Shown here: positions 26,615 to 39,054 of the stretch, piece after piece | Position numbering within the stretch: position 1 is the first letter of the stretch | How the letters are laid out: each line of letters opens with the position of its first letter | Assembly (NCBI RefSeq): GCF_019097595.1 | Contig: NC_080717.1 | Coordinates: forward strand, 26,718,376 to 26,782,375 | Length of the DNA stretch: 64,000 bases | Direction: 5' to 3' | From: Hemibagrus wyckioides | Taxonomy: Eukaryota > Chordata > Actinopteri > Siluriformes > Bagridae | Made by a program: the position numbers and the translations under genes | The notes under the pieces: generated by a model | The model's input: only the letters and a program-made list of their open reading frames with translations | What the model was told of the DNA's origin: nothing | The model's database searches: none

Positions 26615-28804
26615 GTCAATTTCTTGCTTCAAAGGACAACTGAGATGTTGCTAATATAAAAATAATATTTTTAGCATATTGTGTAATGTTGTTTTATGTA
26701 CTTTCTCCTATAACCTGAATTTGACTTAATTAATTAATTAATTTGACTTGAATTAATCCTTAATTTTTTTTATTATGTGTTACACAAAAACATCGCACAA
26801 ACATAACCAAACACCAACGCAGTGCTTGATATCTGTCCAAATTTGATAACGTTTAATCTTAACTGTTGACTTAAAAATTTTAAAGGATATTAATATACAT
26901 CATTTTTATATAAAATATTGTATTAACAATACACCCCTAAGCATTTTTCTATCATTTGTCAATATTAATTGCAAAATTTTACCATTCGAATTTGTCAAAT
27001 TTTCAATCACTCTAAAAAAATGTGTATTTTCTTTAAAAAAAAATAAAATAAAAGGTTTTTGCCTGATTAGCTTTATGACTTTGACTTTTATGAGTTTATA
27101 AAGGTGACAAAAATGGATGAAGATTCAAAATTATAACAATCACCGTTGCAATAGCCAGTGGTGGGCCGTGCATTTCACACCTAGGCCTTCACTGGCCTTC
27201 ATCAACCGATTTCTTCTCCTCTGTCAGCCATTGTGAGTTAAAATATATATATTTTATTTAGTTTGTGTGGTTCACTGCCTTTGACTACTCCAATTATACA
27301 ATTAAAGGACGGGAAATTGCTGACATAATCGTATGCCTGCTAGATGGCCCCAGTGACGCCAATTCGAAATCTGATTGGTTAATGGAACAGTTTCATTGCC
27401 ACTTACTTTAAGCTGAAGGCCTCAAGGCAGATTTCTTTCACCCTGGCGACACATAATGTCAGCTACTGGCTGAAATATGATTAGATAAATACTCTTATCA
27501 TAAATATACACTTCTGGAAGCAGTGAAACCAAGAGAAAAGCTATGAAATGCAGAGAATAGACTATTGGGAATAATTTAATACACATTCATGGAAAAATAT
27601 ATTAAATATATTAAAATGCAATTCAGTGATTCAGATCACTGCTGTCTAGGACAGCAGAGAAGGAAATTCTAGATTTTCTAGAATTCCAGAGAAGGAGTCA
27701 AAAATCAACTTAATCCAAGATCCTAAGACAACACAAAGGCTGAATTTGCGCTGTACAGTTTTCAGCCTAACAGAGAAATCGCACAATGTAAAGGACAATC
27801 TTTGTTTGAGAGTCGAGACTGGATTTACCAGCAGAACTTGTACCAATGTGACCAAAGAGTTCTGTCAGTGTCCGAAAAAATTTAGATTACAATCTCAGCT
27901 GCTTGTCCAAAAAGCCGCGGATAGAAGGATGTTGTAGGATAACACAAAATTCACAGGATGGCTACAGTAGTACAGTAGTGCAGTAGTACAGTAGTGGCGA
28001 TAGTCGAGTGTGAACTAAACAGGAAGGAAAAGAAAAGTGGTTTGTTGAATGGTGGCAGCGGAGAAAAGGTCTCTCAATGGGACGTAAAAAAACATGAAAA
28101 GAAATATACAAGAATTACAGCCTCCTGGCATGTAGCTAAGTTAATTACCATGCAAACACTGTTCATTGAGCTAATTATTACAGTGTGAAGCTATTTAATG
28201 CTCTTTCCAGTCACAATGTAGAAATTTTCCATGGCCAAAGGTTTGGGGACACCTGACCATCACAGCCGAATGTGGTTCTTCCACCAATCTCTAATTGCCA
28301 CAAAGCTGGAAGCTTCAAAGTTTTCACACAATCACAAAACCATCACCTAAGCACAAGCCAGTTTTTGCTTCTTTTTTTTTTTTTTTGCAGTTTTTGAGTC
28401 GAGGAGCTATCATCTTGGATCTTGATCCTCAGACACGAAGACAACACTAAATCCTGTTTATATTGGAATCATTTAGCAGAAGGGACTTATTTATATATTT
28501 ATAATTTACATTTTTATAATATATTATATATTATATTTTTTTACACGTGACAAACGACAAGTGACAACAGCTGGGGTGAGATTTCCAGCGAGTTGTATCA
28601 TATTTTTGTTTTTTTACAAACCGGGTTGTTTCCATCACCTCAAATATTATTCATATCGCTTGATTCACAAAATGGCATCCGAGCAGTCGAAGAGGCGCCG
28701 GAGTGGAGAAGAGGCCCTGAGTCTTACTTCAGTTTGGTGTGAACTCAATTTATAACAACCTACAAACATTATAGAACAATTTATTTACCAAGTATATGAG
28801 AATC
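26615..28804. other. intergenic cpa2 to smc1b, no gene seen
   Basis: AT-rich. CAGTGGTGGGCCGTGCATTT at about 27160-27179 looks like one terminal inverted repeat of a hAT- or Harbinger-type element, but the partner end was not found. At 28235-28330 there is a Tc1-related end (AAGGTTTGGGGACACCTGAC). Open frames at 27746 and 27994 carry no domain. Confidence 0.45.
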
Positions 28805-29190
28805 ATCCAGTTTTTGGTTTTAAGATGTTGAGGTTCTCTTTGGGAGAGACACGATTGGACAGGATTAGGAACGAGTACATCAGAGGGACAGCTCATGTTG
28901 GACGTTTGAGGGACAAAGTTAGGGAGGACAGATTAAGATGGTTTGGACATGTCCAGAGGAGGGAGAGTGAGTATATTGGTAGGAGAATGTTGGACATGGA
29001 GCTGCCAGGCAGGAGGAAAAGAGGAAGGCCAAAGAGGAGGTATATGGATGGAATAAATGAGGATATGAAGCTAGTGGGTGTAAGTGTTGAGGATGCAGAA
29101 GATAGGGATAGGTGGAGAGAGATGATTCGCTGTGGAGACCCCTGAAGGGAAAAGCTGAAAGAAGAAGAAGAAGATCCAGTTTTTGGTTTT
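28805..29190 (+). mobile_element. 5'-truncated RTE-like LINE with 17-bp target site duplication
   Basis: The element (28822-29173) holds only the last 106 codons of the LINE ORF, from MLRFSLG to the terminal IRCGDP, a TGA at 29143, and a (GAA)n tail. It is bounded by a perfect direct repeat, ATCCAGTTTTTGGTTTT, at 28805-28821 and 29174-29190. This is the hallmark of target-primed reverse transcription with 5' truncation. Its protein differs from the copy at 1542-1859 at only about four of 106 positions, so both are fairly young. Confidence 0.9.
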
Positions 29191-29645
29191 GAGAATGGTA
29201 AAAATATCCAGAAGAGGGTTACTGATACACAGGCTACAACACTAAATACATTTTCCCTAACATGAGTTAATCTTAGCATAATAATTCATGGAGGTGTTTA
29301 TTCAGTACAAAGGTATACACTTGTGTATAGACACAGTTGTTAATTTCAGACATAACATACACCACAAAAACACAAACAAATGCTCTGATCACGTGACCAT
29401 ACTCTTATTAATATATTACGAAGACGGTAGATTTTGCTTCTCAATTCCCACGAGCCCTTTGGATTATGCAAATTACAGCGTCTCTGATTGGTCAGGATGA
29501 GAAGCCACTTGAACCGCCTTGTGCTTTCCCGCTCTTCCTGACTGACTGAGGGGGAAGAGGTTAGCAGTTAGCCACTGTCCGGGGTCAGACAAATCGATTT
29601 AAAGTGTTGTCGTCGGACTTTTTTTGGAGTTTTATTCAAGTCAAT
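29191..29645 (+). promoter_or_regulatory. smc1b 5' flank
   Basis: The sequence upstream of the smc1b ATG has no TATA box in the last 100 bases. A CCAAT-type ATTGG lies at about 29486-29490. The transcription start cannot be placed. The LINE insertion ends 455 bases before the ATG. Confidence 0.35.
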
Positions 29646-32600
29646 ATGGGATACTTAAAGCAGATAGACGTGGAAAATTTCAAGTCATGGAAAGGAAAGC
29701 AGACAATAGGTCCGTTTAAGAGGTTTTCTTGCATCATTGGGACTAATGGTTCAGGTAAGTTAGTTAGATATACTTAATCGTTACAATGATTAATAAAATG
29801 ACGGCGATTTATGATATAACGGTGATAACTGTGAAGGTAAGTCGAATGTGATGGATGCTCTGGGGTTTGTGATGGGAGAGAGAGCCTCCAGTCTGCGCGT
29901 GAAGCAAACCAAAGACCTGATTTATGGCGCCCACGTAAATAAGCCGGTCTCGCGCACCGCCTCGGTCACCATGCGCTATTGCAGTGATAACGATGAAGAA
30001 ACGATCTTCAGCAGAACTATATCAGGTGTGATTGGTTGGCACTGATCTTTCGAAATTGCTTCATTTTCCAAAAACACGAGCTGAAGTTGCGTTTTATGGG
30101 TTTTGTTTTGAGGTGAGTCCTCGGAGTACCGGGTCAACGGCAGGCAGGTGACACCGAGCAGGTACACAGCAGAGCTGGAGAAGATAGGAGTCGTGGTCAA
30201 AGCCAGGAACTGCTTAGTGTTTCAGGTCAGTAACGGAAAGTCCGACACTTTACAGTGAGCCGAATCATTTAACTCAACTCACTAACATGAGTCGGCTCGC
30301 GAACGGCTCACTGGCACGTGCGCTATTTTGTTCCATGGCTTAAAACCTTTAATGAAATAATAATAATACTCTTTTAATTAAGGAAGAAAAACCACATTAA
30401 TTTGTATTTACTTTTAGTATTTTTAATTTTATTATATTATAAATATTACACATTATGCATCTTTGCGTTAATGTTATGCTACTGAGGGCCACTCTAAAAA
30501 AAATTAAAAAAATAAAAAACAAGATAATGAGAATATCATTTATATCACGGGGAAAGTCATATTCGAAGGCTATTTTGTGATGAGTCAATTAATTAATATT
30601 TTGAGAAAATTGACAAAAATTTCAAAAAAATTTAAAGAATAAAACTAATAATTTGAGATAAAAAGACATAATTTTATGAGTGAGGCAAAAGGAAAAAGGT
30701 TGAATGCCTTGATTTATTTCACTTAAACTGATGTATCACTGGAGTTTTTGGTGCTTAATTTTATATTGTTTAACCTTACACTAACACAGATCATCATTGC
30801 ACTGCTGCGAGGATGTGGAGTGGTGTGTATTGTGTATGTTCATATTTCAGGGTACAGTGGAGTCTATTGCTATGATGAATGCAAAAGAACGCACAAAGTT
30901 GTTTGAACGCATCAGTAACTCCATCGAGTTGGCAAACGAGTACGATGCCAAGCTGGCAGCACTTCATAATGCGAAAGAGGACACTTGGTTCCATTTTAAT
31001 CGCAAACGGGCAGCCGCTGCAGAGAAGAAGCAGGTGTTCAAGGACAAAACGGAGGTATTAAGATAATTATCTGTAGTAATTATCTTCCTGCAGGTTGGGC
31101 TAATGCTGTCATGACATGCCATCATCTGTTTAGGCAGAGAAATATCAGGCACTGCTGGAGCAGCTCAATGAAAGCAAGCTGCAGCTCAGCCTTTTCCAGC
31201 TTTATCACAATGAGAGGGGTATTAATGCCCTCGTGGAGACCCTGAGAGAGAAACAGGAGGCTGTCACCGTCAAAAAGAGTGTAGTGGAGGAATGGGAGCA
31301 AACTGTGAAGGCTCAGAAGAAAGAGCATGGACGTCTGAGCCGAGAACTGCAGAAACTAGAGAAGGAGATCAAGTGAGCATACTTAATAAAACAAGACAAA
31401 TAAAACATAATTAGCAACAGAAATGATTTGGATACAAGTGCAGAGTTTATTGGACATGAAACAGACAAATCCAGAAGGGCAAATCAAATCTAAATGGACA
31501 GATTTAGAGATAAAGAGAACAAAACAGTCAGGTAGAAAGCTGTAATGCTAAAGGCAAGTGGGGAGTGTGTTAACTGGGCCCAGTTGGTTGTGATTAGAAA
31601 TCGATGGAGCAGGTCATGTGACTGGTTCATGGTCTGTTCTTTGGCTGAGGATTTAGGGAAATGGCAGAATCTGGTAAAGTTAAGCAAACTACTCTATTAG
31701 TGTGCCATTTAATGTGTAGAACTGAATACCTGTGCCTTCCTTCTTCTTCTCCTGCTGTTCTTTCAGGTCCCAGGAAGAGACCCTCAACCATCAGAGGCCT
31801 CAGTATATCAAAGCCAAAGTGAACACCAGTCACCACCAGCGCAAGGTCGAGGAAGTGCACACCAGCCTCCTAAAGACCCAGAGGCAGCAGGCCAAGAAGG
31901 AGCAGGAGCTGCAGGAACTAAAGACAGAGCTGGCTGAGCTGGAGAAGGCCTGGAGAGTTTTTGAGGCAGAGATAGCGGAGAGGGCAGCTCAGAGGGGTGA
32001 AGACGTGCAGCTTGAGGAAGCTCAGGTGAGACAGACAGTGGGATCATGGGCAGTATTTTTTCTTCAAATATTTTTCCTACATTTCTTAAATGCAACATAC
32101 AGCATGTCACGTTATCTTCTTAGGGTTTATTCAGGATAAGAGTCTTTACTCATTAATCTACAGGGTGTGTGTAAATGGATCTGGACTGTGGGTTAAATGG
32201 TCCTGGATGGAGGTGTAACATTTAGAAATTGTTTTGTTGTAGCTGGAGCGTTATAAGGAACTGAAGGAACTGGCCAGGAAAAAAGGGGCTGTCTTATTAC
32301 AGAAAGCTGAGAAACTCCACCGGGAGGTGAAGGCTGATCGGGAAAAGCTGGAGTTTGACAAAAGGCGAGAAAGTGAAGTCGAGGTGTGTGTGTGTGTGTA
32401 GCCTTTTGAATCACTATGGCTATGATCAGTGGTGTTGATCTAATTATATTGAAATGCAGTACCTGGCTAGATTTTAGAATGGTGTCTAATGTACCTGTAT
32501 TTTTGTCTACATGTATAGATAAACATTAAGCATGCTGAAGAACATCTGGACGAGTTAAACAGGAGGGCAGGGAAACTGGAGGAATATTCCATCACCTCTA

Positions 32601-35518
32601 AGTATGTTGTATATTCTAGTACACATTTTATTTGTGTGCTTGAAAATTAGCATTGTTGCTAATAAAAAGGTAACAATTTGCCAGTTTTGCAGATTAAAAT
32701 CTGTGTCCTCATCAGCTTTGAGTGAAGAATAATGATTTAAATGCACCATATGGGTCCAGCTTTGTTTGACAGAAGGAGGGAAATATTAGGAAATATAAAA
32801 AACTAGTCACGTCTGGCTGATGAAAAATTCAGGAGAATAAAATCAGAAAAGATGTGTTTAATGTTTGTTCAACAAACCTTTGTTGTTGCAGCAAAGCTCT
32901 GGACGAGCAGCGGGAACGGGAGAGGTGCTTGCGGCAGATGTTAGAGCGCGGACGAGTGCGGATGCTGGAATTGAACGAAGAACTGGGAGTGGTGGGGCAG
33001 GAACTTCAGAGTGCTCGCATGGATAGCCAGGAGAATCGGAGACAGCAGAGACGAGACGAGATCTTTCAGAGCCTGTGCAGACTCTACCCAGATGTTGTGG
33101 TATTGTACTGCCAATGTCATATATAAAAAAAAAAACTTTGCGGATCAAATCCATAAATAACAGTGACCGTTTCTGATGCTGTTTTCTGTTAAGGAATTTA
33201 TGTTTTAGAGGTTTTTCTTTATGTCCAGTATGGACGCTTAATGGACTTGTGTCAGCCCATCCACAAGAAATACCAGCTCGCTGTCACAAAGGTGTTTGGC
33301 CATTACATGAATGCCATCGTGGTGTCTTCTGCAAAAGTGGCCCGTGACTGCATTCAGATTATAAAAGAGGAGAGAGCTGAGCGAGAGACCTTCCTCCCTA
33401 TTGACAACCTGGATGTGAGTCAGACTGCCATGTGTCCTCTGTCATGAGGCAGGATGCATGTTCTCTTTTAGTGAAACATTATATATGAACAGTCATTGAG
33501 CTTAATTTGTTAGGACATGAGCTAATTTTCACACATGATTCCCAGTAAGTAACTATAAACGTTTAAACGAGACTATACTTGTTAGGTTAAGCCGCTAAAT
33601 GAGCGTCTCAGGGAGGTCCGTGGTGCCAAGATGGTGGTGGATGTGGTGCAGTGTTCCCAGAAGGCTCCTCAGTTGAAGAGGGTGGTGCAGTTTGTGTGTG
33701 GAAATTCCCTCGTGTGTGAGAATCTGAAAGATGCCCGCCGTGTTGCTTTTGATGGCCCAGAACGCCTTAAGGTATGATTTACACATGGCTGTGCTTACAT
33801 GCGAGGTCAAAGTTTTTATTAGAAAATGCTCTTGGTACTGATACCCAGGCCAAATTTAACTGATGACCTTTGTACTGTTGATCTGGAATTTTTTAGACAG
33901 TGTCTTTGGATGGTACTTTATTCTCCAAGTCAGGGGTGATCTCTGGTGGCTCTGTTCACCTGCGCCATAAAGCTCGACGCTGGGAGGAGAAGGACATGAA
34001 TGGCCTGAAAGAGCGGAAGGAGCAGCTTAGTGCAGAGCTGAGGGTATGTCTGTGTCATTCATTTCTTACAGTGGAGCTGTATCAGGATTCATATACATCT
34101 AATGTGAGACCTGTGTGCACGTGTTCATGGAAGGAACTAATAAAACTGAAACGCAAGGAGGCTGAGCTACATCAGATCACAGCCCAGGCCCAGGGAATCC
34201 AGACTCGCCTCAAATACTCCAACTCTGAGCTGGGGTCCGTCCGCAAAAAAAACATCCCAGCCTGCCAGTCTGTAAGCTCTCTCATTTCTCTCATTCTTTT
34301 CATCCTGTTTTTTTTCCACTGTTTGACTCTCTTCCTCTGTGTTATACGAAAGTGTGTTTATGCTTGTGGGTGTGCTGCAGGAAATCTCCAGACTGCAGAG
34401 TGAGCTCTCAAATTTGAAGTCTCAGATCGAGATGCAGACCAATAATTTGAAAGTGAATGACAGTAGGGTGTCAGCCCTCCAGGATGAACTCAACCATGTG
34501 AGGCACACAGAATGTATTAAACTGTTACCCATAGCTACGTATAGGCTCCTATTCTGAGTCTAGTGACAGCAGTTATAGTGGCAGAGGACATGCACAGTGA
34601 GCTGTTTCGTAGAGCTTTACTTTTCTGCTGCAGATGGAGGACACCGTGTTCTCAGACTTCTGCGCTGAGATTGGAGTAGCCAACATTCGTGAGTACGAGC
34701 AGGATTACTTGAGACAGCAAGGAGAGATCGAGAATAAGCGGTAGGGCCCAATACAAACACGCCGCACAGGAACGTTAGACTTAATGATAGGTTGCTAATA
34801 CTAGGAAGACAGTTGCCTTCAGTTGAAATCATATGTTTTTTGGAAACTTAAAGCAACAAAATGTATTCAGACAGCACATGAACATATAACTATGTTAATG
34901 CAGGACTAGGCATTATTACAAAAGCAGTAGTGTTTTAGCTACAAGAAGTTATAAAATACTCACAAGTGTGATGATTAGAACAGTAAGGTGTGCTAAGCAT
35001 GCTAGCTGTTATGTCCAGGCTGCAGTTTGAGTCCCAGCGCACCCGTCTGAACACACAGTTGGAGTATGAGCAGGAGCAGCTGTACAAGCAGCACAGGCTG
35101 ATCAGCAAAATGGAGGACTCCATCAAGAAAGAGGAAGAAGTCATCCTAATGTTAAAAGAGGTAAGCCAGCTTTAATACAGCTTTCAAGTACAACCTTATG
35201 CAGGTAGCATATTTTAAAAGTTTGTGTTGTTCAGGATGAAAAGAAGCTGCTTGCTGCAGTAGATGAGTCTCAGGTGAAGCTCCAAGACTTAAAGAATAAG
35301 CAGGCGGAGCAAAAGTCTTACGTTAATAAAGCGAAGGCTGATCTGGATAAGAGAATCAGTGGCCTTCAAGAGAACTCCAGGTATCTCTGGTTGTAAAAGT
35401 TAATCAGTGGTTGATTTCTGTATGGACTTGACTATTTCGCTCTCATTTTATTAGCACTTTAAACTGGAAACTCTTCCTTTATACAAGATATTTTTTTGCA
35501 GTTTATAAAGTAAGACAA

Positions 35519-35566
<48 letters not shown>

Positions 35567-38484
35567 CTCAGGGATCTGGTAAAGCAGCAGAAGGAGATGA
35601 TCTCTGTGGAAACTGCATTGGAGCATCAGAGACTTTGCAAACACAACCTGCTGCTGGGCTGCAAAATTGAGGGCCTGCCTCTCACCGTCCTCTCGGGAAC
35701 ACTGGACGACATCAGTGACATCCAGGTACAGCAAGAGTGAAAACGGGAAAATATTTTGTACTCAATCCAGTATCAAAGGTGTTCAAAAACAGGTCTGAAA
35801 ATTCTCCCGTGAGCCTGTTACAGTTTGAATGACCAAAACTACTGCTTTCCAGAATTATTGGCATCCTTTATAAAAATGAACTTCATGAAAAGTTTTTTTT
35901 CTACACCGGTTTCAAAATGATCAATATTCTGTTACTAATCTTACAATAGATATTTTTAATAACTGGACTGGAAAGAAATAACAGCACACAGTATTCTGTA
36001 GAGATGCTTGTCACTGAAGTCACTGACAAAATCATCCAGATTAATGTTTGTCCTTCCTGAGTTTCCCAGGAGTTTGTGATTATTCTTCTCTGGCACTCAA
36101 CCCTTGGTAAATAGTTAATATTCTGAATGAGAAAGTTCAAGCATTTTTAATATCGGAGCAGTACGGTGATCGGCTTTTCCGTGACGTGAGCTGGGGAGAA
36201 AGTGAATGTTAATGTGATGATGTTTCACACTACAAAGAAAAAGTTCTCTTCTTTTCAACACAGCTGGACTCTGATTCTGTAAGCATCACCACACAAGACA
36301 TTTATGAGCGAGAAGAACAGATTCTGATTGATTATAGACCTCTGGGAGATCATCTGAAGGTGAGGCTTGCTGATTTCTTTTTTGTATGTGTCTCTGTGCA
36401 CCAAGAATTAAGCATTATCAGACATAGAGTTGTTATCAGGTTACTCATGTACACAAGTCATGTAAAGGCATGGGCGTGTGTGTGTGTGTCAGAGTCTGAC
36501 TGAGGAGCAGGAGGTGATGACCCAGCTGGAGGTGCTGAGAGAGAAAGTGTCATCTCTGGAGAGAATGATCCATATGTCCAAACCACCCAACATGAAGGCC
36601 TTGGAGAAGATGATTGAAGTGAAGGACACATTTCGTGGTGTGGCTGATGGTATAAACACACACACACACACACACACAATAGAAAGTTAACATAATTGTT
36701 AATGCTTTGACTGCACCTTTGTGTGTTTTTGTTTGTTAGCATTCGAGGCGAGCGCAAGTGTATCTAAGAAATGCTATCAGGAGTTTGAGCAAGTGAAGTC
36801 CATGCGCTTCCATCGCTTCAGCCAGTGCTTCGAACACGTTTCTGTCAGCATCAACCATATCTACCAAGACCTCTGCAGGAACAACAGTGCTCAAGTGAGA
36901 CTTTGTTATTCAAATTAATTCTTTTTTGTATATTAAGCAAGAAGCACCTAGACACCTAGTACCAAAAAGCACCTTTTTTTAATACCTGTACCACTACGTG
37001 GCTCTGTGGATTTTTGCCGTGATTCTCTGTAGTGCAATATCTCAAGAATGAGTGGTCGAATGTTTATAAGATTTATCAGAATTTAATATCGTAACCTGCA
37101 GGTTAATTTTGCAATTGATAAAAGCAGGGTCAGAGAACAGGGTCAAGGTCACAGCAAGATCAAGCAGTTTTTCTTCAGTTGCTTTCATGCTGTATATTTT
37201 TAAGGATATTTTTAGGGTATTAGTAACAAGAAGACAAATGTGGTGGAAGCATCTCAAGCGGAAACCAAAAAAAGATTAAAAAAAAGAAAAAATAGTCTTT
37301 ATTAGTTTTTTTTTTTCAAATCAAATGTTTTTATTTGGTATATATGTTTAACCAACATACTATATGCATTGGCTGAGGTGCTACAGTATTTTACCTGTAG
37401 GTAAAAATATTATAACTAATAAACCCAAAGCTGCAGTGGGAATTTTTGAAAGAGTGCAATAATTAAAGTAGGATAACATTAAGAAATCCTTTTATATAAA
37501 TAAATAAATAAAGTTTCTTTTTCATTGTGTGTGTGTGTGTCCTGCAGGCAACTCTGAGTGCAGAAAATCCCGATGAGCCTTACCTGGGTGGTATCAGTTA
37601 TAACTGTGTGGCTCCTGGCAAGAGATTTATGTCCATGGACAACCTGTCAGGAGGAGAGAAATCCATTGCAGCGCTCGCTCTGGTGTTTGCTATTCACAGG
37701 TAGACAGTTTTTACTTGGGCAGAGTCAATATTTATTTATTTTGTCCTTCTTGTTTTATTTGACTGATTTTAATTACTGGTTTTATAATTGTTTCATTATT
37801 TCCATGATTAGTTTTGACCTTCATGTCTCATTTTATCCCAGCTTCCGTCCTGCTCCGTTCTTTGTACTGGACGAGGTGGATGCTGCTTTGGATAACACGA
37901 ACATCGGAAAGGCAAGACGACACTCACAATACAACACTACAGTAAACAACACTGTAGTAAAACACCACTGCAGTTAGTTACAGATTTGTAGTTAGTTTAA
38001 TTTTGTTCAACATTGAAGCACACTTTTTACTGTCTGTTATATGAATCATATCACACCATGATGATTTTTTGCAGGTGACAAGCTTCATTAGGGAACAATC
38101 AAGAAATAACTTTCAGGTCATTGTCATCTCACTGAAGGAGGAGTTCTATTCACGGTCAGATGCTCTGCTGGGGGTCTACTCTGAGGTACTGCACACAGCA
38201 CACCTTCTCAGGTGTGCACACGGATACATATAATTTGGAGTTGATATAAAGTTTACCATATGTGTAGGGTTGTGAGGTATGTAGAACCATTTTTTTAGAC
38301 TTGTATGATTTGTCACTTGCTTGTGTGGTAGTGCCCACTATTTCAGTTCACACCTGATGTTATTCATGTACTCCTGGCCCCACAGTTCGATGACTGCATG
38401 TCCAGCCACCTCCTGTCACTGGATCTCACTCCGTACCCCATCAACGACGAGAACGGCAATGAGAGAGAGATGGGCATGATGTGA
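29646..38484 (+). CDS. smc1b: meiotic cohesin subunit SMC1-beta
   Basis: SMC1B replaces SMC1A in meiotic cohesin, pairing with SMC3 to hold sister chromatids and telomeres in germ cells. Exons: 29646-29754, 29837-30025, 30113-30225, 30851-31054, 31134-31372, 31767-32025, 32243-32383, 32519-32601, 32892-33099, 33229-33414, 33586-33771, 33897-34043, 34134-34271, 34381-34497, 34634-34740, 35019-35160, 35235-35380, 35572-35725, 36264-36359, 36493-36649, 36740-36894, 37548-37699, 37842-37911, 38075-38185, 38386-38484. All phases fit, giving 1235 residues, the human length. Walker A is GTNGSGKS (32-39), the hinge spans about 516-690 with GVISGG (652-657), coiled coils flank it, the signature is LSGGEKS (1125-1131), and Walker B is [12 protein letters not shown] (Asp1153, Glu1154). 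Exon 23 uses a GC donor. SMC1B is preferred over SMC1A from [35 protein letters not shown] and the C-terminus. Confidence 0.96.
35519..35571 (+). repeat. (CT)n run serving as polypyrimidine tract of smc1b exon 18
   Basis: A CT microsatellite runs almost to the acceptor TTTCTCAG|GGATCTG. Its length probably varies between individuals. Confidence 0.85.
36476..36489 (+). repeat. (GT)7 directly before smc1b exon 20
   Basis: A GT run ends three bases before the exon 20 start (acceptor CAG at 36490-36492), where a pyrimidine tract is normally found. A complementary (AC)12 run lies just after the exon. Confidence 0.9.
36656..36679 (+). repeat. (AC)12 just after smc1b exon 20 donor
   Basis: The run begins seven bases past the exon 20 end (36649), after GTATAA. 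CA runs close to donors are known binding sites for hnRNP L in vertebrates; use here is inferred. Confidence 0.9.
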
Positions 38485-39054
38485 AGGAGCAACGAAAGAA
38501 AATGAGCGAAGAAAACTGAATTTCTGTTATTAGGTTTTCTTAAAAATGGTACTGAAGATTAAAAAAAAAATTTGTATTAATTTTTGTTTTAAATGGAAGG
38601 TTTTATTCCTTACATTATTTCATGAGCATTTCAAGTTTCTGTAGTATTTGCTGGCTGTTTTTATAAGGAGTGATTGTTGTTAATCAAAGAAAGCTTGTTT
38701 CCGTTAGGAAGATGTTCGGTATTTAATCGAGGTTCACGTGTTTTAATGAAGGGGTTCATTTTAAATAAATCATTTTGAACTTTTTTTCCTCATATATTAT
38801 TATTCACAGTATTTTGATCAGGGTGCACATGGCCTCTTGGAATCTCATTAGTGTTGATGTTTCACCATCCTGACTTCTCACTCTGTCACTAAATCTCTTC
38901 CCTTCATAATCATCCCCCTTCTATGACGCACAGTTCTGCGATGGGGATAAGGACGCGAACGGTCTGCTCATACTTCATGTCTTTTATTTAACATTCGGAA
39001 GATTGTTGTCTTGGACCATTTTCTTCTTCAAGTGTGTTTACACCGGTGCTTTTC
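38485..39054. other. smc1b 3' UTR/flank and upstream of the next gene
   Basis: AATAAA at 38764-38769 is the best polyadenylation signal for smc1b, about 280 bases after the stop codon. Past it I see nothing until the ATG at 39055. Confidence 0.5.
38764..38769 (+). terminator. polyadenylation signal of smc1b
   Basis: AATAAA about 280 bases past the stop codon, followed by T-rich sequence (TTGAACTTTTTTTCC). Confidence 0.55.

Noticed and set aside
30240..30320. Phrase around GAGTCGGCTCGCGAACGGCTC in smc1b intron 3 as a regulatory palindrome
   Set aside because: It resembles a commonly repeated fish sequence and shows no clear symmetrical site.
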